Below, in pieces: positions 45,681 through 52,769 of a DNA stretch of 64,000 nucleotides (the first letter of the stretch is position 1; each line of letters opens with the position of its first letter). A model generated the notes under the pieces. That model had not been told where the DNA came from. It worked only from the letters and a program-made list of their open reading frames with translations, and did not search any database. The stretch comes from Enterovirga rhinocerotis (GTDB lineage Bacteria > Pseudomonadota > Alphaproteobacteria > Rhizobiales > Beijerinckiaceae): positions 310,001 to 374,000 of the forward strand of contig NZ_SNZR01000011.1 in NCBI RefSeq assembly GCF_004363955.1, in the 5' to 3' direction. The position numbers were made by a program, and so were the translations under genes.

Positions 45681-46274
45681 ATGGACGAACCCCGCCGCTC
45701 CCCGCTCAATCCCCTCGCCAAGCTTGCGCTCGAACTCGGGCCGCTGGTCCTGTTCTTCTTCGCCAATGCCTACGGGGATCGGTTCGGCATCGCGCAGGAT
45801 CGCCGCATCTTCGTCGCGACGGGGCTTTTCGTCGTCGCGACGCTGATCGCGCTCGCAGTGCATTACGTGCTCGTGCGGCGCCTGCCGATCATGCCGCTCG
45901 TCTCGGCGGTGGTGGTGGTGGTGTTCGGCGGGCTGACCGTGGCTTTGAACGACGAGATCTTCATCAAGCTGAAGCCGACCATCGTGAACACGTTGTTCGG
46001 AATCTGTCTCCTGATCGGGCTGTATTTCAGGAAGCCGCTCCTCGCGATCGTGCTCGATTCCGTCTTCGACCTCACCGAAGAGGGCTGGCGCAAGCTGACC
46101 TTCCGCTGGGCGATCTTCTTCTTCGTCCTCGCCGCTCTCAACGAGATCGTATGGCGCACCCAGACGACCGATACCTGGGTGAACTTCAAGGTCTTCGGCA
46201 TCATGCCGCTGACCCTCGTCTTCGCGCTCGCCCAGACGCCGCTCCTCATGCGCCATGAGGTGAAGCGGAGCTGA
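45681..46274 (+). CDS. yciB: Inner-membrane-spanning protein YciB (IspA, septation protein A)
   Basis: A 197-residue membrane protein with about five transmembrane helices. Family marks: [20 protein letters not shown] (the opening block), [40 protein letters not shown] and the conserved [20 protein letters not shown]. The family is implicated in cell-envelope and division processes; the exact role is not settled. In many alphaproteobacteria ftsY and yciB lie together, and here the DUF2147 and vapBC genes are interposed. Confidence 0.92.
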   Translation: MDEPRRSPLNPLAKLALELGPLVLFFFANAYGDRFGIAQDRRIFVATGLFVVATLIALAVHYVLVRRLPIMPLVSAVVVVVFGGLTVALNDEIFIKLKPTIVNTLFGICLLIGLYFRKPLLAIVLDSVFDLTEEGWRKLTFRWAIFFFVLAALNEIVWRTQTTDTWVNFKVFGIMPLTLVFALAQTPLLMRHEVKRS

Positions 46275-46398
46275 CCGGGTCGGCCTCAAACGGCTCTCCG
46301 GCGGTTGCGCGGGCGGGCCGCTTTGACGACACTGCGCTTCGAATGCCGCAGCGACGGCACGGCCGGCGGGTTGCCGGCCACGGATCGAGGAAGCGCAG

Positions 46399-48189
46399 AT
46401 GTCCGTTACCGAGGAGGCCAGAGCGGCCGTCGAATCCTGGCTCGCCGCCTTTGAGGGGGCTCTGTCCGGGGGCGACGAGGCGGCGCTCGCGGCTTTGTTC
46501 GAGCCCGATTGCCATTGGCGCGACGTCCTCGCCCTGACCTGGGATTACACGACCGTGAGCGGCCGCGATTCGGTGGTCGCCGGGCTGGCCGCTCGCGCCC
46601 TGGGGACGCGTCCGCGCGGGTTCGCGCTGGCCGAGGGCCGCACACCTCCCCGTTCGGCGATGCGCGCCGGGCGGACCGCGACCGAGGCGATCTTCTCGTT
46701 CGAGACCGACGAGGGGCGGGGCAGCGGCGTCGTTCGCCTCGACGCAGGCGAGGATGGCCGGCCGAAGGCCTGGACGCTGCTGACCACGCTCGACGAGATC
46801 AAGGGGCACGAGGAGCGCATCGGGCGGGCGCGTCCGAAGGGCCAGGCCGAGGCCCGCGATTTCAGCGGGCCGAACTGGCTCGACAAGCGCCGCGCTGCCG
46901 CCGCCTATGCCGACCACGATCCGGCGGTGCTGATCGTCGGCGGGGGACAGGCCGGCCTCGCCATCGCCGCTCGCCTGCGCCAGCTCGGGCTCGACGCGCT
47001 GATCGTCGATCGTGAGGCCCGGGTCGGCGACAATTGGCGTCGCCGCTACCACGCGCTGACGCTGCACAATCAGGTCCAGGTCAACCACCTGCCCTACATG
47101 CCCTTCCCGCCGAGCTGGCCGACCTACATCCCGAAGGACATGCTGGCGAACTGGTTCGAGGCCTATGTCGAGGCGCTCGAGCTCAATTTCTGGACGGAGA
47201 CCGAGTTCGAGGGGGGCTCCTGGGACGAACGCGCGGAGCAATGGACCGTCACGCTCCGCCGCGCCGACGGCTCACGGCGGACGATGCGCCCGCGCCACGT
47301 CATCCTCGCCACCGGCGTCAGCGGCATTCCGAACCTGCCCGACATCCCGACGCTCGACCGCTTCGCCGGCACGATCATGCATTCGGGCCGCTACGAGGAC
47401 GGGGAGGCCTTCGCCGGTCGGAACGCGATCGTCATCGGCACCGGCAACAGCGCCCATGACGTCGCGCAGGACCTCGCGTCGAGCGGCGCCACGGTGACGA
47501 TGGTCCAGCGCAGCCCGACCCTCGTGGTCAATGTCGAGCCGAGCGCCCAGCTCGCCTATGCGCTCTACGACGAGGGACCGCCGCTCGAGGATTGCGACCT
47601 CATCGCCACATCGATGTCGACCCCGCTCGCCCGTGTGGCCCACCGCCGGCTCACCGAGCGCTCACGCGAGCTCGACAAGGACCTCCTGGCCGGCCTCGAG
47701 GCCAAGGGCTTCCGGCTCGATTTCGGCGAGGACGGGACGGGCTGGCAGTTCAAGTATCTCACCCGGGGCGGCGGCTACTACTTCAACGTGGGCTGCTCCG
47801 ATCTGATCGCGAAGGGCGATGTCGGGCTCATCCAGCACGGCGACATCGCCGAGTTCACGCCGGACGGATTGCGCCTCAAGGACGGCCGGACGATCCCCGC
47901 CGATCTCGTCGTCCTCGGCACGGGCTACAAGGGCCAGGAGGAGCTGGTGGCGAAGCTCTTCGGCGAGGAGACGGCGCGGCGTGTCGGCCCGATCTGGGGC
48001 TTCGGCGCGGGCGAGGAACTGCGCAACATGTATGTCCGCACGCCGCAGCCGGGCCTCTGGTTCATCGCCGGCTCGCTCGCGCAGTGCCGGATCAACTCGA
48101 AGTTCCTCGCCCTCCAGATCAAGGCGATCGAGGAGGGGCTGCTGCCGGCCTCGCGCGACGAGCCGGTGCGAGAGCTGGAGATGGCGTGA
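46399..48189 (+). CDS. Flavin-containing monooxygenase with N-terminal SnoaL-like domain
   Basis: A 596-residue two-part protein. Residues about 1-130 look like an NTF2/SnoaL-like fold (LAALFEPDCHWRDVLALTWD). Residues about 170-590 form a YUCCA/FMO-like oxygenase with FAD motif VLIVGGGQAGLAIAARLRQL, the FMO fingerprint FAGTIMHSGRY, the NADPH motif AIVIGTGNSAHDVAQDL, and VVLGTGYKGQEELV near the end. It would add oxygen to a small nucleophilic substrate or oxidise ketones. The fusion is known in several bacterial FMO-like proteins; the substrate is not predictable. It stands alone as a single transcript. Confidence 0.87.
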   Translation: MSVTEEARAAVESWLAAFEGALSGGDEAALAALFEPDCHWRDVLALTWDYTTVSGRDSVVAGLAARALGTRPRGFALAEGRTPPRSAMRAGRTATEAIFSFETDEGRGSGVVRLDAGEDGRPKAWTLLTTLDEIKGHEERIGRARPKGQAEARDFSGPNWLDKRRAAAAYADHDPAVLIVGGGQAGLAIAARLRQLGLDALIVDREARVGDNWRRRYHALTLHNQVQVNHLPYMPFPPSWPTYIPKDMLANWFEAYVEALELNFWTETEFEGGSWDERAEQWTVTLRRADGSRRTMRPRHVILATGVSGIPNLPDIPTLDRFAGTIMHSGRYEDGEAFAGRNAIVIGTGNSAHDVAQDLASSGATVTMVQRSPTLVVNVEPSAQLAYALYDEGPPLEDCDLIATSMSTPLARVAHRRLTERSRELDKDLLAGLEAKGFRLDFGEDGTGWQFKYLTRGGGYYFNVGCSDLIAKGDVGLIQHGDIAEFTPDGLRLKDGRTIPADLVVLGTGYKGQEELVAKLFGEETARRVGPIWGFGAGEELRNMYVRTPQPGLWFIAGSLAQCRINSKFLALQIKAIEEGLLPASRDEPVRELEMA

Positions 48190-48230
48190 AGGGGGCGCGC
48201 CGCCCAAGGAGCGCGGCCGCCATCCTCCCT

Positions 48231-48272
48231 CCTCATGCTGAGGCGCCCCGCGCAGCGGGGCCTCGAAGCACG
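48231..48272. repeat. Palindromic repeat element, intergenic copy
   Basis: Begins CCTCATGCTGAGGCGCCCCG and ends CGAAGCACG, with the perfect hairpin GCCCCGC-GCA-GCGGGGC at the centre. It closely matches the element embedded in ftsY (43573-43614, opposite orientation). It lies between the monooxygenase gene and the ABC ATPase gene, which converge on it. Confidence 0.75.
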
Positions 48273-48312
48273 CGCTCCGGTCGAAGAGGAGCGGGAGGCT
48301 GAGGCCTCGCTC

Positions 48313-49074
48313 CTACCCCGGTAGGAAGGCGCGCCTCTCGCCCTCCCGCACCTCCTCGACCGGCGTGCCGTAGAGGCGCTCCAAGCGCTCGCGCAGGAGG
48401 ATGTCCCGGGCGGGGCCGCTCTCGATCATGCGGCCGTCCCGGATCGCGGCGACGGCATCGGCGTGGCGCAGCGCCTGGTTCGGGTCGTGGGTGGTGAAGA
48501 GCACCGCGAGCCCAGCCTCCCGGAGGGCGCCGATCTCCCGCAGCACGCGGCCCTGGTTGCCGAAATCGAGGCTCGCCGTCGGCTCGTCGAGCAGCACGAC
48601 GGCCGGTTCGGCGGCCAGCGCGCGGGCGATCAGCGTCAATTGGCGCTCGCCGCCCGATATCTCCGTGATCGGGCGCTCAGCGAGGCGAACGATGCCGAGG
48701 CGCGCGATCGCGGTCCGGGCGGCTTCCTCGTCGGAGGTAGAGGGGCGGGCGAAGGGCGAGGCGAAGGCCGTCCGGCCCATCAGCACGGTCTCGAAGACGG
48801 TGAAGCCGAAGCCGGCTCCCTGGCTCTGCGGCACGTATGCGATCCGCCGCGCCCGCTCGCGGATCGGAATGGCGGCGAGGGGCACTCCGTCGAGCCGGAC
48901 CTCGCCCGCGAGCGGCGGGATCAGGCCGAGCAGCGTCTTGAGCAGGGTCGTTTTGCCGCCGCCATTCGGGCCGAGGAGCGCCGTCGCCCGTCCGGCAGCG
49001 AGGGCCATGTCGAGCCCCTCGCCGACGCGGCGGCCGGGATAGCCGATGGCGAGGCCGCGCCCTTCCAGGATCAC
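48313..49074 (-). CDS. ABC transporter ATP-binding protein (FecE/BtuD type)
   Basis: A 253-residue ATPase for a FecCD-type importer: Walker A GPNGGGKTTLLKTL, signature ISGGERQLTLIARAL, Walker B VVLLDEPTASLD and H-loop TTHDPNQAL. The stop is 40 bases past the intergenic repeat. It overlaps the permease gene by four bases. It supplies ATP to an importer that the gene neighbours suggest carries molybdate or tungstate. Confidence 0.9.
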   Translation of the reverse strand: MILEGRGLAIGYPGRRVGEGLDMALAAGRATALLGPNGGGKTTLLKTLLGLIPPLAGEVRLDGVPLAAIPIRERARRIAYVPQSQGAGFGFTVFETVLMGRTAFASPFARPSTSDEEAARTAIARLGIVRLAERPITEISGGERQLTLIARALAAEPAVVLLDEPTASLDFGNQGRVLREIGALREAGLAVLFTTHDPNQALRHADAVAAIRDGRMIESGPARDILLRERLERLYGTPVEEVREGERRAFLPG

Positions 49075-50090
49075 GACCAGCCTCCGCGCGCCCTCGCGAG
49101 AAGGACGATGAAGAAGGGCGTGCCGATCGCCGCCGTCAGGATGCCGAGCGGCACCTCGATCGGCGCCATCGTCCGGGCGAGCGTGTCGATGAGGAGGAGA
49201 TAGCCGCCGCCGAGGATCGCGGCCGTCGGCAGCAGACGCGGGAAGCTCGGCCCGACGAGGAAGCGCGCGAGATGGGGCACGACGAGCCCGACCCAGCCGA
49301 CGATCCCCGAGGCGGCGACGCTCGCCGCCGTGACGAGCGTCGCCGCGATCACGATGGCGAGGCGGAGCGGGCCGGTCGCGGCGCCGAGCGAGCGGGCCTC
49401 CTCCTCGGGCAGGGACATCACGTTCATGCGCCAGCGCAGGAGGAGCAGCACGGCCGTCCCGGCAAGGACCGGCACGGCCAGCGGGAGGATGTCGCCCGGG
49501 CCGATCCCGGCGAGGCTGCCGAGCAGCCAGAAGGTCATCGCCGGGAGCTGGTTGTAGGGGTCGGCGAGGTACTTCACGAGGCCGATCCCCGCGCCGAGCA
49601 GAGAGCCGACCACGATGCCCGTGAGGACGAGGGCGAGGATCGCATCGCCGCCGCGGAGCGCGCTGCCGATCGCATAGACCGCAGCGACGGCGAGGAGGCC
49701 GCCCGCGAAGCTCGCCGCGCCGATCCCGAGGATGCCGAGCGAGAAGAAGATGCCGAGGACGGCGCCGAGCGCGGCACCGGTCGAGGCGCCGAGGATGTCG
49801 GGCGAGACGAGCGGATTGCGGAACAGGCCCTGGAACGCGGCCCCCGCGCTCGCGAGCGCGCTTCCGACGAGGAGCGCGGCAAGGACCCGCGGGCCTCGGA
49901 TCTGCAGCACCACCGCCTCGACCGCAGGGGAAAGGCCGGTCGGCGCGCCGGTCAGCTTCGCGGCGAGGACCCGGAGCAGATCGGCGGGCGAGACCGGGTA
50001 GCGGCCGAGCGAGAAGGCGAGAAGGACGCCGGACAGGAGCACGAGCAACGCGGCCGCGAGGCCGAGCCAGCCTCGACCGGGGCGCATCAC
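49071..50090 (-). CDS. FecCD-family ABC transporter permease
   Basis: A 339-residue inner-membrane permease with about ten helices, of the BtuC/FecCD fold. Family marks: LRVLAALLVGSALASAGAAF, the RNPLVSPDILGASTGAALG block, and GIVGWVGLVVPHLARFLVGP. One permease gene only, so the channel is a homodimer. It overlaps both neighbours by four bases, indicating tight coupling. FecCD permeases import iron-siderophores, cobalamin, or molybdate/tungstate (the MolB type). Confidence 0.92.
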   Translation of the reverse strand: MMRPGRGWLGLAAALLVLLSGVLLAFSLGRYPVSPADLLRVLAAKLTGAPTGLSPAVEAVVLQIRGPRVLAALLVGSALASAGAAFQGLFRNPLVSPDILGASTGAALGAVLGIFFSLGILGIGAASFAGGLLAVAAVYAIGSALRGGDAILALVLTGIVVGSLLGAGIGLVKYLADPYNQLPAMTFWLLGSLAGIGPGDILPLAVPVLAGTAVLLLLRWRMNVMSLPEEEARSLGAATGPLRLAIVIAATLVTAASVAASGIVGWVGLVVPHLARFLVGPSFPRLLPTAAILGGGYLLLIDTLARTMAPIEVPLGILTAAIGTPFFIVLLARARGGWS

Positions 50091-51133
50091 TCCCGACCCG
50101 CGAGAACCCGCGCCAACGCGTCGTCGCTCGGGGCGACGTGGTAGAAGGTCTGGTAGAAGCCGCGCGCCGTGGCCAGCATATCCTCGGGGAACAGCTCCGG
50201 GTGGAGGATCTTGCCGAGCCAGAGCAGGCCGATCAGCCGGTTCACCGAGGGCGGGAAATCGATCCAGCCGAAGGGCAGCCTCGGCGAGAGGTGGACGCGG
50301 CCTTCGCGCACGGCCCGCACCGGCGCCCAGGCCGGATCGTCGCGCACGGAGGCGGCGAAGCTCCGGTCGATCGTGACGATCACGTCCGGGTCCCAGGCGA
50401 GGACCTGCTCGATCGAGACCGTCGCGAGCCCGCCGCCCTCCTCGCCCGCGACGTTCACGGCCCCGATGAGAGCGAGGCTCTCGACGTTGATCGAGGTGCC
50501 GCGGCCCGTCTCGAGCCCGCGAGGGCCCCGGGCCACATAGACGCGAGGACGCTTTCCTTGCGGCACGCGGGCGATCCGTTCGGCCACGCGCGTCAGGATC
50601 GCCTCGGAGGCCCTCGCCATGCGCTCGCCGTCCTCCGGCCGGCCGATCAGCCGGCCGAGGTCGCGATAGGCCTTCGGTGTCGCCGAGAGCCGCCCGTCGA
50701 GGAGGGCATAGGGGATCCCGGTCTGCTCCTGGACGCGATCTGCGAGCGAGGCGAAGGTGCCGCGCGTCGAGCCGGAATCGAGGATCAGGTCCGGCTTAAG
50801 GGCGAGCACCACCTCCAGATTGGCGGTGTTGCCGCGCCCCGTGATGCGGCCTGTCTCGGGCCGGGCGCCGATCTCGAGAAGGAGGAGGTCACGCTCCTCG
50901 CTACTGAGCGCGCGGGGCCAGCCGATCAGGAGGTCGGGCGCGAGCGTGTAGAGGAGGATCGCAGCGGGAGGACCGGCGGCGAAGACGCGCTGGACCATTG
51001 CCGGGATCGGAACGGTGCGGCCGGCTCCGTCGGTCAGGCTCGCGCCGTCCGGGACGGCGGTGCCCTGGGCGAGCGCGTGCGGTATCGCGAGGGCGGCGAG
51101 GCCGCCGGTGAGGAGGCCGCGCCGACCGATCAT
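50087..51133 (-). CDS. ABC substrate-binding protein, probable molybdate/tungstate type (FecB/MolA-like)
   Basis: A 348-residue periplasmic protein with a twin-arginine-like signal (MIGRRGLLTGGLAALAIPHA, cleavage near LAQGT), then a FecB/BtuF-like bilobed fold (VVLALKPDLILDSGSTRGTF, then WIDFPPSVNRLIGLLWLG). ATG 51133 overlaps the trmO stop as ATGA. A molbindin gene and the MolA-like context point to molybdate or tungstate rather than iron; no siderophore-receptor gene is nearby. That call is inference. Confidence 0.82.
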   Translation of the reverse strand: MIGRRGLLTGGLAALAIPHALAQGTAVPDGASLTDGAGRTVPIPAMVQRVFAAGPPAAILLYTLAPDLLIGWPRALSSEERDLLLLEIGARPETGRITGRGNTANLEVVLALKPDLILDSGSTRGTFASLADRVQEQTGIPYALLDGRLSATPKAYRDLGRLIGRPEDGERMARASEAILTRVAERIARVPQGKRPRVYVARGPRGLETGRGTSINVESLALIGAVNVAGEEGGGLATVSIEQVLAWDPDVIVTIDRSFAASVRDDPAWAPVRAVREGRVHLSPRLPFGWIDFPPSVNRLIGLLWLGKILHPELFPEDMLATARGFYQTFYHVAPSDDALARVLAGRE

Positions 51134-51624
51134 GGGCCGGTCTCGAAATCGCCCGGCTGGGCCGGGGCGAGAGGGGTGAAGGAGCAGCGGTCCGGTTTGA
51201 GATCGATCAGCGGCGTGCCGTCGAGGCAATCGAGCCCGCGCACGAGGACGGTCGAGCCCTCGATGCCGACGAGCGCGGCGACCGAGGTCCCGATGGGGTT
51301 GGGGCGCACGGGCGAGCGCAGCGAGAAGACCCCGCGCGTCGTGCCGTCGCTCTTGGGGCTCTGGAGCAGGATGTCGCGGCGCGACTGGTCGAGCCAGTAG
51401 AGCACCTCGACCTTGTCGTAGCCCGAGAGACCGGCGAGCCCTCCTGCCCAGGGCTCATCGAACTCGATCCGGCAGACCGGGCCGTCGAGACGGCCCTGTC
51501 GCGGGCAGGCGAGCCGATCGGTCCAGGGCGTGCGGATCCTGCCGATGAAGACGAGGCCGGCGTCCTCGGCCGGCGGCATCGCGACAGCGACCTCGCCCTC
51601 GCGGATTTCGTTCCGCCGGACCAT
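51130..51624 (-). CDS. TrmO/TsaA-family tRNA m6t6A methyltransferase-like protein
   Basis: A 164-residue protein of the TsaA/TrmO family, whose E. coli member uses S-adenosylmethionine to methylate t6A37 in tRNA-Thr. Marks: VFIGRIRTPWTDRLACPRQG, the key RSPVRPNPIGTS block and LDCLDGTPLIDLKPDRC. It is placed between molbindin and the substrate-binding protein, overlapping the latter. Stand-alone family members are often beside metal-transport genes, so its task here could differ from tRNA methylation. Confidence 0.82.
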   Translation of the reverse strand: MVRRNEIREGEVAVAMPPAEDAGLVFIGRIRTPWTDRLACPRQGRLDGPVCRIEFDEPWAGGLAGLSGYDKVEVLYWLDQSRRDILLQSPKSDGTTRGVFSLRSPVRPNPIGTSVAALVGIEGSTVLVRGLDCLDGTPLIDLKPDRCSFTPLAPAQPGDFETGP

Positions 51625-51626
51625 GG

Positions 51627-51836
51627 TCAGTCCACCGCCACCATGACGTCGGAGGCCTTGATCACGGCATAGGCGTCCTTGCCCGCCTCGAGGCCGAGTT
51701 CGTCGACGGCCTCGTTGGTCACGGAGGCGGTCACGATCGAGCCGTTGCCGAGATCGATCTTCACATGGGCCGTCGTTGCGCCCTTCTTGACGTCGACGAC
51801 CGTCCCCTTGAGGCGATTGCGGGCGGAAATTCTCAT
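51627..51836 (-). CDS. Molbindin (Mop/TOBE-domain protein)
   Basis: A 69-residue single Mop/TOBE domain: MRISARNRLKGTVVDVKKGA, TAHVKIDLGNGSIVTASVT, and LGLEAGKDAYAVIKASDVMV are typical. Such proteins bind molybdate or tungstate as oligomers, storing it or sensing it. ATG 51836 has a strong GGAGGA about ten bases upstream; the frame is open upstream without family support. It lies two bases before trmO and directs the transport cluster toward Mo/W. The gene 60 bases upstream is the CitE-like lyase. Confidence 0.9.
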   Translation of the reverse strand: MRISARNRLKGTVVDVKKGATTAHVKIDLGNGSIVTASVTNEAVDELGLEAGKDAYAVIKASDVMVAVD

Positions 51837-51896
51837 CGTGTTTTCCTCCTGTGTCCCAGGGCTAGCCGCCGGGCGGCAGGCTGGCAAGGCGCCGCG

Positions 51897-52769
51897 TCAA
51901 GCCGAGGCGGCGATCGCGTCGGCGAGCGCGACGGTGCGTTCCGCCATCTCGGCGTGAAGCCGCTCGACCATGCGGCCGTTCAGCGAGATCACCCCCCGGC
52001 CCTGGTTCTCGGGCAGGGCGAAGGCCGCGATGATGGCCCGCGCCGCCTCGATCTCGGCAGGGGGAGGGGCGAAGACGTCGTTGGCGATGGCGATCTGATC
52101 GGGATGGATCAGGGTCTTGCCGTCCATGCCGAGGTCGCGGCCCTGTTCGCATTCGGCCCGGAAGCCGTCGAGATCCTTGAGGTCGTTGTAGACCCCGTCG
52201 AGCACGTCGAGCCCGTGGGCGCGGCCGGCGGCGAGGGCGAGGGCGAGCCAGGGCAGCATCGGCGCCCGGCCGGGCACGAGACGGGCGCGCGTCTCCTTGG
52301 CGAGGTCGTTCGTGCCGAGGATCATGCAGGCGAAGGGCGATGTGCCGCCGCGCGCGGCCGCGGCGATCGCGTCGATGTGCAGGATGGCGAGCGGCGTCTC
52401 GATCATGGCCCAGATCCGCGTCGCGGAGCCGGCGGGGATCGCCTTCTCGACCGCCTCGATCTCCGCGGGGCTCGAGACCTTCGGCAGCAGCACCGCGTCG
52501 GGCTTCGCGGCGATCGCGGCTTCGAGATCGGCGCGTCCCCACTCGGTCGCGGTGCCGTTGACGCGGATCACGACCTCGCGGGAGCCGAACCCGCCCTCCC
52601 GGACCGCGGCGGCGACGGCATCGCGCGCCGCCGCCTTGGCGTCCGGCGCCACCGAATCCTCGAGGTCGAGGATGACGGCATCGACCGGCAGGGTGCGCGC
52701 CTTGGCGACCGCGCGGGCGTTCGAGCCCGGCATGTAGAGCGCGCTGCGGCGGGGGCGGACGATCGTCAT
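51897..52769 (-). CDS. CitE-like HpcH/HpaI-family lyase (malyl-CoA lyase/thioesterase or citramalyl-CoA lyase type)
   Basis: A 290-residue TIM-barrel protein of the CitE/malyl-CoA lyase family. Marks: RRSALYMPGSNARAVAKA (substrate CoA loop), VILDLEDSVAPDAK (Mg ligand Asp region), VVIRVNG, IWAMIETPLAILHID (Mg ligand Glu) and GKTLIHPDQIAIAND. Members cleave or hydrolyse malyl-CoA, citramalyl-CoA or methylmalyl-CoA. No citF/citD lyase partners are present, so it is not citrate lyase. ATG 52769 overlaps the stop of the upstream sensor kinase gene as ATGA. Confidence 0.87.
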   Translation of the reverse strand: MTIVRPRRSALYMPGSNARAVAKARTLPVDAVILDLEDSVAPDAKAAARDAVAAAVREGGFGSREVVIRVNGTATEWGRADLEAAIAAKPDAVLLPKVSSPAEIEAVEKAIPAGSATRIWAMIETPLAILHIDAIAAAARGGTSPFACMILGTNDLAKETRARLVPGRAPMLPWLALALAAGRAHGLDVLDGVYNDLKDLDGFRAECEQGRDLGMDGKTLIHPDQIAIANDVFAPPPAEIEAARAIIAAFALPENQGRGVISLNGRMVERLHAEMAERTVALADAIAASA

